The notes under the pieces were generated by a model, which was not told the DNA's origin, did no database searches, and was given only the letters and a program-made list of their open reading frames with translations. Shown here in pieces: positions 43,054 to 51,720 of a stretch of 64,000 bases of DNA. Every line of letters starts with the position of its first letter. The first letter of the stretch is position 1. This DNA comes from Stenotrophomonas maltophilia (lineage in GTDB: Bacteria; Pseudomonadota; Gammaproteobacteria; Xanthomonadales; Xanthomonadaceae), in assembly GCA_002364755.1 (NCBI GenBank), contig DEZI01000022.1, forward strand, positions 1 through 64,000, given 5' to 3'. The translations under genes were made by a program, and so were the position numbers.

Positions 43054-44481
43054 ATGTCCCTGCTCCGGCGCAAGTCGCTAGATTCCGTCACTGTCCATGA
43101 AGCCGGTCGGCGCCTGGTGCCGACCCTCAGCTGGCCGCACCTGATCGCCCTGGGCATCGGTGCCATCGTCGGCACCGGCATCTACACGCTCATCGGCGTC
43201 GGCGCCAACCTGGCCGGTCCTGCAGTGCTGATCTCCTTCGCCATCGCCGGTGCGGTCTGCGCCTGCGCGGCGCTGTCCTATGCCGAGCTGTCGACGATGA
43301 TGCCGGCCGCCGGCAGCGCCTACACCTACAGCTACAGCGCGCTGGGCGAGGTGTTCGCCTGGGTGGTGGGCTGGAGCCTGATCCTCGAATACTCGCTGGT
43401 GGTCAGTACGGTGGCGGTCGGCTGGTCCGGCTACTTCGTCGGCTTCCTCGAATGGGCGCATACGCAGTTCGGCTGGAATATCACCCTGCCGGCCGCACTC
43501 GCTGCGGGCCCGCATGTCGCCGGTGGCTTCATCAACCTGCCGGCGATCGTCATCACCTGGCTGGTCGCGCTGATGCTGATGGCCGGCACCAAGGAAAGCG
43601 CCACGCTCAACGCCATCCTGGTGGTGTTCAAGCTGATCGCACTGGCGATCTTCGTGGCCATCGCCTTGCCCGCCTTCGACAGCGCCAACCTGCAGCCGTT
43701 CATGCCGTACGGGTTTGCCAAGTCGATGGGCCCCGATGGCGTCGAGCATGGCGTGATGGCGGCCGCGGCGATCATCTTCTTCGCCTTCTACGGCTTCGAT
43801 GCGATCTCCACCGCGGCCGAAGAAACCAAGAACCCGGGCCGTGACCTGTCCATCGGCATCATCGGTTCGATGATCGGCTGCACCATCGTCTACGTGCTGG
43901 TGGCGCTGGCCGCCGTGGGTGCGATGAGCTACGCGGTGTTCGGCCACAGCGCTGAACCGCTCGCCCTGATCATGCGCCAGCTCGGCCACCCGACCGCTGC
44001 CATGGTGATCGGCGTGATCGCGATCATCGCCCTGCCGACCGTGCTGCTTGCCTTCCTGTACGGGCAGAGCCGCATCTTCTTCGTGATGAGCCGCGACGGC
44101 CTGCTGCCGCGTGGCCTGTCCAAGGTCAACGCACGCACCGGCACGCCGGTGGCGACCACGCTGTTCACCGCCGTGGTGGTGTCGGCGCTGGCCGGCGTGG
44201 CGCGCCTGGACGAAATCGCGGCATTGGCCAACGCCGGTACCCTGGCCGCGTTCACCGCCGTGGGCATCTGCCTGGTGGTGCTGCGCCTGCGCGAACCGGA
44301 CCGTGCACGTACTTTCCGCACGCCGCTGGCCTTCGTGGTCGGGCCGCTGGCCGCGCTGGGCTGCATCTATCTGTTCATCAGCCTGCCGCATCGCACCCAG
44401 CTGTACTTCCTGGTGTGGAACGTGGTTGGCCTGGTGCTGTACTTCCTGTACAGCCGCCGCAATGCGTTGATCGCGAAGTAA
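43054..44481 (+). CDS. APC-superfamily amino-acid permease (cationic amino-acid transporter type)
   Basis: A 475-residue inner-membrane transporter with about 12 helices. The first helix has the APC motif LGIGAIVGTGIYTLIGVGAN, and the sequence continues with AELSTMMPAAGSAYTYSYSA, FFAFYGFDAISTAAEETKNP and a C-terminal YLFISLPHRTQLYFLVWNVV. This matches the YfnA/CAT-type amino-acid permeases, proton-coupled uptake systems. The ATG at 43054 gives MSLLRRKSLDSVTVHE, a typical start. It stands alone and is followed by a SMAG repeat. Confidence 0.9.
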   Translation: MSLLRRKSLDSVTVHEAGRRLVPTLSWPHLIALGIGAIVGTGIYTLIGVGANLAGPAVLISFAIAGAVCACAALSYAELSTMMPAAGSAYTYSYSALGEVFAWVVGWSLILEYSLVVSTVAVGWSGYFVGFLEWAHTQFGWNITLPAALAAGPHVAGGFINLPAIVITWLVALMLMAGTKESATLNAILVVFKLIALAIFVAIALPAFDSANLQPFMPYGFAKSMGPDGVEHGVMAAAAIIFFAFYGFDAISTAAEETKNPGRDLSIGIIGSMIGCTIVYVLVALAAVGAMSYAVFGHSAEPLALIMRQLGHPTAAMVIGVIAIIALPTVLLAFLYGQSRIFFVMSRDGLLPRGLSKVNARTGTPVATTLFTAVVVSALAGVARLDEIAALANAGTLAAFTAVGICLVVLRLREPDRARTFRTPLAFVVGPLAALGCIYLFISLPHRTQLYFLVWNVVGLVLYFLYSRRNALIAK

Positions 44482-44492
44482 ACGGATCACCG

Positions 44493-44516
44493 GTAGCGCC
44501 GGGCCATGCCCGGCGG
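44493..44516 (+). repeat. SMAG-type palindromic repeat
   Basis: GTAGCGCCGGGCCATG and complementary arm, located between the convergent amino-acid permease and dipeptidase genes. Confidence 0.8.
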
Positions 44517-44539
44517 AATCCCGGTTCCACGCGGGGCGG

Positions 44540-45781
44540 TCAGCCGCCCTGCTTTGCCGCGTAATCCTGCGCCTGGCGCATCACCCGCAGCAGGTTGCCG
44601 CCCCAGATGCCGGCAATCTGCTGTTCGCTGTAGCCCTTGCGCAGCAGCCACGCAGTGATCTTCGGCAGCTGGCTGACATCGGGCAGGTCGCTCAGGCCGC
44701 CGCCGCCATCCCAGTCCAGGCCGATGCCCACGTGCTCGGGGCCGACCACCTTGAGGATGTGCTCGAAGTGGGCGAAGAAGTCGTCCAGGCTGGCGTGGCG
44801 CACCGGGTGTTCATGGTCCAGCGCCTGCTCGGCCTGCTGCAGGGCGACGCCCTGGGCAATGGTCATGCCTTCCCAGCCGCCCAGCTGCCTGCTCAGCGCT
44901 TCTTCGGCCTGTTTGCGTTCGGGCGTCTTGGCGGTGTCGATCAGGTAGCCGCCATAGGCATTCACCTGGATCACGCCACCGGCCTTGGCCAACTGCCGCA
45001 GGCGCGCATCATCGAGGTTGCGCGGGTGGTTGTAGACCGCCTTGGCCGAGCTGTGCGAGAGCACGAACGGCACCGGCATCATCGCCAGCAGGTCATCGAA
45101 TACCGCATCGGACGCGTGCGACTGGTCGATGGCGATGCCCAACTTCACCGCGGCACGCACCAGGTCCTTGCCGGCCGGGCTCAGGCCCTTCCACTCCGCA
45201 CCCTTGGGATCGGTGGCCGAATCGGCGAACTCGTTGTTGGCGAAGTGAACCGTGCTCAGCAGGCGCAGGCCGGCGCGGTGGTAGAACGAGAGCAGGCTGG
45301 GATCTTCCACCAGCGGGCTGGCGTTTTCCATGCTGATGTAGACCACGCGCTTGCCGGCGGCCTTGATCCGCGCGGCATCATCGGCGGTCAACGCCAGTTC
45401 GAAGCGCTCGGGGTTGGCCGCCAGCATCTGCCGGATCTCCAGCATCCGCTGCAGGCCATGGTCGCGTTCGGCCAGGTGGGCGGCTGCAGTGCGGTCGCCC
45501 TGGTCGGTGTAGATCGCCCAGAAGCCGCCATCCAGCGCGCCCTCGACCATGCGCGGGTAATCCACCTGCGAAAGCGCGTTGTGGTCGTGCCGCTGTTCGA
45601 TGTCGAAGCCGGCGCGGCCGAAGTTGGCCGGCGTGTCGAGGTGGCTGTCCAGGGTCAGCAGACGCTGCTGCAGGGCCTTGGCGCGGGCCAGCTCCTGCGC
45701 GCTGAACTCGATGGCATGGGCGGACAGCGGCGCACTCAGCGCCAGGGCAAGCAGCAGGGACAGGCGACGCAGCGACGGCAT
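44540..45781 (-). CDS. Membrane/periplasmic dipeptidase, peptidase family M19
   Basis: A 413-residue protein with a cleavable signal peptide (residues 1-23, MPSLRRLSLLLALALSAPLS onward). The core is an M19 (renal dipeptidase) dizinc hydrolase: HxD in LLTLDSHLDTPANF, the bridging Glu in YISMENASP, His in LLSTVHFANNEF and VLSHSSAKAVYNHPRNLDDA, and Asp in VGIGLDWDGGG near the end. Such enzymes hydrolyse dipeptides, including ones with a D-residue, and some beta-lactams. Export suggests a periplasmic role in peptide scavenging. It is a single gene flanked by SMAG repeats. Confidence 0.92.
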   Translation of the reverse strand: MPSLRRLSLLLALALSAPLSAHAIEFSAQELARAKALQQRLLTLDSHLDTPANFGRAGFDIEQRHDHNALSQVDYPRMVEGALDGGFWAIYTDQGDRTAAAHLAERDHGLQRMLEIRQMLAANPERFELALTADDAARIKAAGKRVVYISMENASPLVEDPSLLSFYHRAGLRLLSTVHFANNEFADSATDPKGAEWKGLSPAGKDLVRAAVKLGIAIDQSHASDAVFDDLLAMMPVPFVLSHSSAKAVYNHPRNLDDARLRQLAKAGGVIQVNAYGGYLIDTAKTPERKQAEEALSRQLGGWEGMTIAQGVALQQAEQALDHEHPVRHASLDDFFAHFEHILKVVGPEHVGIGLDWDGGGGLSDLPDVSQLPKITAWLLRKGYSEQQIAGIWGGNLLRVMRQAQDYAAKQGG

Positions 45782-45836
45782 GGGCTCTCACCGGTTAGGA
45801 CAAGAGCCCGACCATAGCGCTGCGCCCGCACATTGG

Positions 45837-45860
45837 GTAGCGCCGGGCCATGCCCGGCGG
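45837..45860 (+). repeat. SMAG-type palindromic repeat
   Basis: GTAGCGCCGGGCCATG and its arm, followed by a shorter partial arm (TTGCCGGGCATG, about 45865). It lies upstream of the dipeptidase gene and downstream of rlmI. Confidence 0.78.
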
Positions 45861-45980
45861 ATCTTTGCCGGGCATGAATCCTGTTCACGGCCCGGCGGCC
45901 AGTCTGCCGCGCATTGCGATGCGCTCAAGACAATGGCGCCCCATTGATCAGGTGGCGCGGCTCGGCTCTACAGGTTGAAA

Positions 45981-47150
45981 TTAATCAACCACGCGGCAGA
46001 ACACGGCCTTCAGGTAACGCGATTCCTGCACGTGGGCCATGAACGGATGGTCCGGACCAGCGCCGGCCACCTTCAGGATCTGGATCGTGCGGCCGGAGAA
46101 GTAGGCCGCGCGGCGCAGCATGTCGAGGAACTGGTCCTCGGCCACCAGGCCGGTGCAGGAGAACGTGGCGAACAGGCCGCCCGGCTTGACCACGCCCAGC
46201 GCCAGCTTGTTCATGTCCAGGTACTTCTTCAGCGCGGTGATGACCTGGTCGCGGTCGCGGGTCATCTTCGCCGGGTCCAGGATCACCACGTCGTACTGCT
46301 CGCCGCGGTTGGCGGCATCGCGCAGCCACGGGAAGATGTCGGACTGGACGAACTTCGGGCGCACGTTGTTCAGGCGCGAATTGCCCTTGGCGATCTGGAT
46401 GACGTCTTCATCGATGTCGATGCCGACCACTTCCGAAGCACCGCGTGCGGCCGCGTACACGGCAAAACCGCCGGTGTTGCAGCACAGGTCGAGCACGCTC
46501 TTGCCTTCTACCTGCTGGCTCAGCCACTGCCGGTTCTCGCGCTGGTCGGCAAAGAAACCGGTCTTGTGCGCACCGGCCGGGTCGGCGCGGAACTTGATGC
46601 CGTACTCGGTGATCACCGACGCTTCGGTGGTGGTGTTGCCGTGGAAGTCGAAGCTTTCCTGCTTCTGCACGTGCTCGTCGGCGAAGCTGTGGAAGCGGCA
46701 GCCCGGGAACTGTTCGCGCAGCGCTTCGTAGATCCACTCGCGGTGGCGGAACATGCCGGCGGCGAAGAATTCGACCACCACCAGGTCGTTGTAACGGTCC
46801 ACCACCAGGCCGGACAGGCCGTCGCCTTCGCTGTGCACCACGCGCCAGGCGTCGGACACCGCGTCCAGCTTCAGCACGCCACGGCGCAGTTCGACCGCCT
46901 GGGCGATCTTGCGCGAGAACCAGCCGGCATCGACCGGCACGTTCGGGTCGGTCTCGAGGATGCGCACGGCGATGCGCGAGTGCCCGTTGTAGAAGCCACG
47001 GCCGATGAACTCGCCATCGATGCCGACGACGTCGACGATGGAACCGGGCTTGGGCCGGACGGTCGGCTTCTCGACCAGTTTCTGGAAGATCCACGGGTGG
47101 CTGGAGCGCCACGCGTTCTTTAGGCGGACAACGGGAAGGGGGGTATTCAT
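45981..47150 (-). CDS. rlmI: 23S rRNA (cytosine-C5)-methyltransferase RlmI
   Basis: A 389-residue class I SAM methyltransferase. It has an N-terminal PUA-like domain (WIFQKLVEKPTVRPKPGSIV, GRGFYNGHSRIAVRILE), an EEHGIRF-like central part (ITEYGIKFRADPAGAHKTGF), the SAM site DLCCNTGGFAVYAAARGA, VILDPAKMT and the catalytic Cys in TFSCTGLV. RlmI makes m5C1962 of 23S rRNA in E. coli. Length agrees with the family. The gene is transcribed away from terC, with about 350 bases of shared upstream region. Confidence 0.9.
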   Translation of the reverse strand: MNTPLPVVRLKNAWRSSHPWIFQKLVEKPTVRPKPGSIVDVVGIDGEFIGRGFYNGHSRIAVRILETDPNVPVDAGWFSRKIAQAVELRRGVLKLDAVSDAWRVVHSEGDGLSGLVVDRYNDLVVVEFFAAGMFRHREWIYEALREQFPGCRFHSFADEHVQKQESFDFHGNTTTEASVITEYGIKFRADPAGAHKTGFFADQRENRQWLSQQVEGKSVLDLCCNTGGFAVYAAARGASEVVGIDIDEDVIQIAKGNSRLNNVRPKFVQSDIFPWLRDAANRGEQYDVVILDPAKMTRDRDQVITALKKYLDMNKLALGVVKPGGLFATFSCTGLVAEDQFLDMLRRAAYFSGRTIQILKVAGAGPDHPFMAHVQESRYLKAVFCRVVD

Positions 47151-47173
47151 CGGCCTATTGTAAACCGGCGGCC

Positions 47174-47250
47174 GGGGTCAGATTCCCGCAGGGGCTCTGA
47201 CCCCGGTGTGGCGACGACGAGGGGTCGGAGCCCCTGCGGGGGTCCGCCCC
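47174..47250. repeat. Two GGGGTCAGA-type palindromes in tandem
   Basis: GGGGTCAGATTCCCGCAGG with its complement ending CTGACCCC (47174-47204), then GGGGTCGGAGCCCCTGCGGG and arm (47221-47250). They lie between rlmI and the riboswitch and may function in transcript ends or as mobile repeats. Confidence 0.65.
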
Positions 47251-47299
47251 CGCCCGCCGCCCATTTGACGGCGGCCAGGCCAGGCCGCAGAATCGGCCC

Positions 47300-47440
47300 C
47301 AGAAGGGGAGTAGCTCCCAGACGTTGTCGCCGTCAATTCGAGCCCGCAGGCTCCGGTGCAACGGCAATCCCACCCGCGTGGGGTTGCGAGCGAGACCTTC
47401 GCCGTACTGGCGAAGCTCTGTCCCTGGATCCCCCTCCCGA
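47300..47440 (+). promoter_or_regulatory. yybP-ykoY (manganese) riboswitch upstream of terC
   Basis: The stretch opens with AGAAGGGGAGTAGCTCCC, and contains CGAGACCTTCGCC with a closing GGCGAAG hairpin (47397-47415) and the CACCCGCGTGGGG hairpin. GGGAG (47306-47310) can pair with CTCCC (47434-47438) as the basal stem. The GGGGAGTAG and GAGACCTTCGCC boxes match the yybP-ykoY riboswitch, which senses Mn2+. It sits 60 bases before terC, whose relatives alx and mntP in E. coli are controlled by the same class. A covariance search was not possible here. Confidence 0.8.
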
Positions 47441-47500
47441 TCCTCCGTTGCAGATCCTCGCCGTCCGGCCTGGCATTCATCTTTCCAACGGATATTCCCA

Positions 47501-48463
47501 ATGCAGACGATCGGTAATGTGTGGATGTGGGGCGGCTTCGTGGCGGTGGTCATCATCGCCCTGCTCGTCGACCTTGTGTTGATGCGACACGGCGGACCGC
47601 ACAAGGTCACCTTCAAGGAGGCCCTGTGGTGGTCCATCGGCTGGGTCGTGCTGGCCCTGCTGTTCAACGCGGGCCTCTGGTACTACCTCAGCGAGACCGC
47701 CGGCCAGGTGGTGGCCAACAAGGTCGGCCTGGAATTCCTGACCGGCTACCTGGTCGAGAAGGCCCTGGCGGTGGACAACATCTTTGTCTTCCTGATGATC
47801 ATGAGCTACTTCGCGGTGCCGGAGGAGCAGCGCCAGAAGGTGCTGATCATCGGCATCCTGGGTGCGATCGTGCTGCGTACGATCATGATCTTCGCCGGTA
47901 GCGTGCTGATCAGCCAGTTCCATTGGCTGCTCTACGTGTTCGGTGCCTTCCTGCTCTTCACTGGCTGGAAGATGTGGTTCGCCGCCGGCCAGGAGCCGGA
48001 CCTGGAGACCAACCCGGCCCTGCGCTGGATGCGAAAGCACCTGCGCCTGCTGCCGGACTACGCCGGCAACGCGATGAGTGTCATGCAGGACGGCAAGCGC
48101 TGGTTCACCCCCCTGTTCGCGGTGCTGATCCTGATCGCGGTGACCGACGTGATCTTCGCCGTGGACAGCATCCCGGCGATCTTCGCCATCACCACCGACC
48201 CGTTCATCGTGCTCACCTCCAACGTGTTCGCGGTGCTGGGCCTGCGTGCGATGTTCTTCCTGCTGGCCGGCATGGCCGACCGCTTCCACCTGCTGCCGTA
48301 CGGTCTGGCACTGGTGCTGGGCTTCATCGGCATCAAGATGATGATCATCGATCTGTTCAAGATCCCGACCCCGGTGTCGCTGGGCGTGGTCGCCGCGATC
48401 ATTGCCGCCACCGTGGTGCTCAGCGTGAAGTACCCGCCGAAGAACGACGCCGGCCAGGCCTGA
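47501..48463 (+). CDS. TerC/Alx-family integral membrane protein (manganese exporter type)
   Basis: A 320-residue inner-membrane protein with about nine helices. It has the TerC family core EFLTGYLVEKALAVDNIFVF and AVTDVIFAVDSIPAIFAITT, with the acidic pairs (EKALAVDN, FAVDSIP) that likely bind metal. TerC/Alx proteins export Mn2+ or supply it to exported proteins. The ATG at 47501 (MQTIGNVWMWGGFVAV) follows a probable Mn2+ riboswitch, so raised manganese should increase expression. A longer upstream frame is excluded because it runs through the riboswitch. Confidence 0.9.
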   Translation: MQTIGNVWMWGGFVAVVIIALLVDLVLMRHGGPHKVTFKEALWWSIGWVVLALLFNAGLWYYLSETAGQVVANKVGLEFLTGYLVEKALAVDNIFVFLMIMSYFAVPEEQRQKVLIIGILGAIVLRTIMIFAGSVLISQFHWLLYVFGAFLLFTGWKMWFAAGQEPDLETNPALRWMRKHLRLLPDYAGNAMSVMQDGKRWFTPLFAVLILIAVTDVIFAVDSIPAIFAITTDPFIVLTSNVFAVLGLRAMFFLLAGMADRFHLLPYGLALVLGFIGIKMMIIDLFKIPTPVSLGVVAAIIAATVVLSVKYPPKNDAGQA

Positions 48464-48570
48464 GCCTGAGCGGGCTGCAGCGCGCGGCCGGCGGGATTGT
48501 CCCGTCGGCCGCCCCCACTCTCCCGCAGCGGTGGCCTTGGTTTCGCGCCCGCCACCGCCATTGCTGAGGT

Positions 48571-49341
48571 ATGGACAACAACACGCCCCTGCCCGCCGGT
48601 GACGTGCCGGCCCCCCGCAACGACCGCATGCGCATCCTGCGGGCGTTCAATGTCAGCCTCGCCGCCGTGCTGGTGCTGCTGGCCGTGTTCGCCCTGCAGG
48701 GCAGCTTCGACTGGCGGCCGTGGGCGGTCGCACCGCTGGAGGCCAAGGGCCTGCTGGGGCTGATCGGCGGGCCGATGCTGCATGCCTCGGTTGAACACGT
48801 CGCCTCCAACGGCTTTGCGATCCTCATCCTCGGCACCCTGGCCGGCAGCGTGTACCCGAAGGCCACCGTGCGAGCCCTGCCCCTGCTGTGGCTGGGATCG
48901 GGCGTCGGCGCGTGGATGCTGGGCAACCCCGGCAGCGTGCACCTGGGGGCCAGCGGCGTGACCCACGGCCTGATGTTCCTGCTGGCCAGCTTGGGCCTGC
49001 TGCGCCGTGACCGCGCGGCGATCGCCACCGGCCTGATCGGCATGCTGTTCTACGGCGGCATGCTGATGACCATCCTGCCGCATGCCGACGGCGTGTCCTG
49101 GCAGTCGCACATGGGCGGTGCCTTTGCCGGCATCATCGCCGCGCTGCTGTTCCGCAACGCCGACCCGATGACGCCGCGCCAGCACTACAGCTGGGAGGAC
49201 GAGGAAGACGAAATCGAGGCACTGGCCGACGACGAGCTCGAGCCGCCTTCGCCGCGCCGCGTGCCGGTGCTGTGGCAGCCGCGCGAGGGGCAGGATTACG
49301 TGGTGATCCCGTTCCGTCGGCCGGACGAGCCGCGCGGTTGA
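48571..49341 (+). CDS. Rhomboid-family intramembrane serine protease
   Basis: A 256-residue membrane protein with six hydrophobic segments. The catalytic dyad of rhomboids is visible: Ser128 in LGASGVTHGL (the GxSG motif) and His180 in SWQSHMGGAFAG. An Asn in EHVASNGFAILILGTL fits the oxyanion helper. About 60 C-terminal residues are acidic and polar (YSWEDEEDEIEALADDELEP), probably cytoplasmic. The substrate is unknown. It follows terC by about 110 bases on the same strand but need not be co-transcribed. Confidence 0.85.
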   Translation: MDNNTPLPAGDVPAPRNDRMRILRAFNVSLAAVLVLLAVFALQGSFDWRPWAVAPLEAKGLLGLIGGPMLHASVEHVASNGFAILILGTLAGSVYPKATVRALPLLWLGSGVGAWMLGNPGSVHLGASGVTHGLMFLLASLGLLRRDRAAIATGLIGMLFYGGMLMTILPHADGVSWQSHMGGAFAGIIAALLFRNADPMTPRQHYSWEDEEDEIEALADDELEPPSPRRVPVLWQPREGQDYVVIPFRRPDEPRG

Positions 49342-49353
49342 TCTGGTGGACCC

Positions 49354-49416
49354 GCCGGGCATGGCCCGGCGCTACCGTTCGTGGATCTCTCGGGTAGCGC
49401 CGGGCCATGCCCGGCG
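49354..49416. repeat. Inverted pair of SMAG-type repeats
   Basis: Minus-strand element at 49354-49375 and plus-strand GTAGCGCCGGGCCATG element at 49393-49416, 17 bases apart, between the convergent rhomboid and glpQ genes. Such back-to-back pairs fold into one long hairpin. Confidence 0.8.
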
Positions 49417-49427
49417 TCATTGACGGG

Positions 49428-50543
49428 TCAGTCCGTCGCGTTGCCCGCGGCGCCCATGCCATCCACCGCCTGCCGGCCCAGCGCCGGGTCATCGGTGAAG
49501 AACGCATCGATGCCGGTGGCCAGGTAGGCACGCATCTCGGCAATCGAACCGTCCGGGTTGCGCGCGCTGTCGGCGCCCTTGCGCAGGTTGCTGGCCTGGA
49601 AGTGGTTTTCCGGGCGGAACGTGTACGGAATCACCATCAGGCCCACCGCGTGTGCGTCGCGCACGAGCGCGGTCGGCGTGCCCAGTGCGCCCTGGGCGTC
49701 CAGCGGGATGATCGAACGCAGCTCCGGGCCGATGCCATCGGCATAGCTGGCGATGTCCTTCAGCCCGGCCGGGGTCATCATCTGCGCATAGGTGAGCGTG
49801 CCACCGGCCTTGGCCACATCGGCCGGGCGGGCATCGCCCTTCCACAGCAGCTGCAGCAGGCGGATGTTGCTGCCACGGCCGATCCTGCCGCGCAGGTAGC
49901 GCAGGTTGGCGGTCTCGAACGACTGGATCGTCACCGGCGCGACGGCGGTATAGGCGTTGCCGCGCAGCGCGGCCAGCACCTTGTCTTCCATCGGCAGGCC
50001 GATGGACTGGAAGTAGGTCGGGTGCTTGATCTCCGGCACCAGGCCGATGCCGCGGTTGGCACGGCCGGCCTGCTGCATCAGGAAGGCCAGGATCTCGTCC
50101 AGCGTGGCGATGCGGAACTGGCCGTCGAACGCGGTGCTGCGCAGCTCCGGCAGGCGCTCGCGGGTGTAGAGGGTCTTCAGCTCGGCCAAGGTGAAGTCTT
50201 CGGTGAACCAGCCTTCCACCGTCTCGCCGTCGATGACCTTGGTGGTCTTCCGCTTGGCGAATTCCTTGTGCTCAGCCACATCGGTGGTGCCACCGATCTC
50301 GTTCTCGTGGCGGGCCACCAGCACGCCGTCCTTGGTCATCACCAGGTCCGGTTCGATGTAGTCGGCGCCATCGGTGATGGCCTGCGCGTAGGCCGCCAGC
50401 GTGTGCTCGGGCAACAGCGCGCTTGCGCCGCGGTGGCCGTAGACGGAGACCTTCGCGGTCGCCGGGGTGGAAGTTTCAGCGCTCATGACCACCGATGGTG
50501 CCACGGCCAGCGACAACAGCAACGCACAACCCCACGACTTCAC
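49428..50543 (-). CDS. glpQ: Periplasmic glycerophosphodiester phosphodiesterase (GlpQ-like)
   Basis: A 371-residue secreted enzyme that splits glycerophosphodiesters into glycerol-3-phosphate and an alcohol. The signal peptide is residues 1-~22 (VKSWGCALLLSLAVAPSV). The GDPD active site has VYGHRGASALLPEHTLAAYA, GADYIEPDLVMTKDGVLVAR followed by His-Glu, matching HRG, EPD and the catalytic His pair. LVPEIKHPTYF gives the second acidic metal ligand. The start is a GTG at 50543 with GGGGAAG upstream; the longer upstream frame lies in a palindromic repeat. Confidence 0.9.
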   Translation of the reverse strand: MKSWGCALLLSLAVAPSVVMSAETSTPATAKVSVYGHRGASALLPEHTLAAYAQAITDGADYIEPDLVMTKDGVLVARHENEIGGTTDVAEHKEFAKRKTTKVIDGETVEGWFTEDFTLAELKTLYTRERLPELRSTAFDGQFRIATLDEILAFLMQQAGRANRGIGLVPEIKHPTYFQSIGLPMEDKVLAALRGNAYTAVAPVTIQSFETANLRYLRGRIGRGSNIRLLQLLWKGDARPADVAKAGGTLTYAQMMTPAGLKDIASYADGIGPELRSIIPLDAQGALGTPTALVRDAHAVGLMVIPYTFRPENHFQASNLRKGADSARNPDGSIAEMRAYLATGIDAFFTDDPALGRQAVDGMGAAGNATD

Positions 50544-50611
50544 TGCGACTTCCCCAAGCGGTATGTGATGGGGGTCAGTATGCGGCGGGAATGTGACAGC
50601 CGGGGGAAGCG

Positions 50612-50643
50612 TGGGATCGGATCCCCGAAGGGGCTCCGACCCC
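50612..50643. repeat. GGGATCGGA-type palindrome
   Basis: TGGGATCGGATCCCCGAAGG followed by GGCTCCGACCCC, between glpQ and the BRCT-domain gene on the same strand. Confidence 0.6.
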
Positions 50644-50649
50644 AACGAC

Positions 50650-51537
50650 TCAGTCCGCCAGGGCGTCGTGGAAGTCGCGCTCGTGCACGATCATGATTCG
50701 CAGGCCCTCCTTGCGAAGCTCAACGGCCCGTTCCACCTTGCGCCCGTAGCACGCATAGCTCCAACAGGGATTTCCCTCCGCGCCGATGACCAGGTAATCG
50801 ACCTTTTTCGATGGTGTCGGGTGCACTCTTCCCCCGCGTGCAGTCACCAAGGCCTGAATGTGCGAGCGTGTGCCGCGGGATGAAGCACCGGTAAAGCAGA
50901 ACCCTTTCTGGTCAAACTGGATGTCCGGTGCCACCGCACACATTCCGACCAGACTTCCTGCGAGCTCCAGCAGGGGCTTGGTCAGGGTGCGATCGTCGGC
51001 CAGGACGATGAACTCACTAAAGAACTGCTTGAGGAGATCCTGCTCCTGCGCGTCTACCACGCCATCGGCCAATACCTTGGCCACGAGGTGGCCAATTTCG
51101 TCATAGGGCCAGCAACCTTGCAGATGCGCATGCTCATCCATCCATTCGGACAAGCCACGCAGCTCCCGCTCGGATATGCGTCCGTCGGCAACAATTCCTC
51201 CCAGTACCGCATGCAGGCGCTGCAGGTCGGCCATCGTCGCGTCGGCCCGCTCCGTGGATCGCATCCGGTCAATGAGCCAGCGCAGATCCTCCGCTGAGTC
51301 TTCATCCATGCGGCCTTCGCCCAGCGCCTGGTCAAGTACCGGCATCAGCTCGTTGAAAGGATGCTGGTGGCGCTGGTGCAGGTGATCCTGTATCCAGCTG
51401 GCCAGGAAGCGGCGCTCATCCATGTTGATTTCTCCATCGATGGAGATTCCCTCGATGATGCCTGCCAGCGAGTTCAGCGCGCGCTGGAGCTGCGCTGGGC
51501 CGGTGAAGTGGATATACGAAACATGGTCCGGGTGCAT
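50650..51537 (-). CDS. BRCT-domain protein with an alpha-helical N-terminal region
   Basis: A 295-residue protein. The C-terminal ~90 residues are a BRCT domain of the ligase/PolX type (FDQKGFCFTGASSRGTRSHI, VTARGGRVHPTPSKKVDYLV, GAEGNPCWSYACYGRKVERA), which binds DNA ends or phosphopeptides. The N-terminal part has two similar acidic helical blocks (GIIEGISIDGEINMDERRFL and GGIVADGRISERELRGLSEW) that look TerB-like or EF-hand-like. The ATG at 51537 has AGGGAATGG upstream. There is no nearby DNA-repair partner. Base composition is less GC-rich than the neighbours, which hints at transfer. Confidence 0.7.
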   Translation of the reverse strand: MHPDHVSYIHFTGPAQLQRALNSLAGIIEGISIDGEINMDERRFLASWIQDHLHQRHQHPFNELMPVLDQALGEGRMDEDSAEDLRWLIDRMRSTERADATMADLQRLHAVLGGIVADGRISERELRGLSEWMDEHAHLQGCWPYDEIGHLVAKVLADGVVDAQEQDLLKQFFSEFIVLADDRTLTKPLLELAGSLVGMCAVAPDIQFDQKGFCFTGASSRGTRSHIQALVTARGGRVHPTPSKKVDYLVIGAEGNPCWSYACYGRKVERAVELRKEGLRIMIVHERDFHDALAD

Positions 51538-51643
51538 CTGCCATTCCCTAGCCAGAGTTTTCCGCACGCTAGCGCGGTCCGTGCGCTTACTCAAGACGTA
51601 CCGCGCAACAGGCAGGGATACAGGGTGGATTGCGTCAATCGAA

Positions 51644-51708
51644 GGGGTCAGAGCCCCTTCGGGGATCTGACCCCGATGCTTCACAGCCGAGCGTGGGCTC
51701 GGCTCTAC
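51644..51708. repeat. GGGGTCAGAGCCCC palindrome followed by a GTAG-type palindrome
   Basis: GGGGTCAGAGCCCCTTCGGG with complement (51644-51674), then AGCCGAGCGTGGGCTCGGCT (51685-51704) with CTAC to 51708. They lie between the BRCT gene and mnmE. Confidence 0.65.
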
Positions 51709-51720
51709 AGAAGAGCGGCG

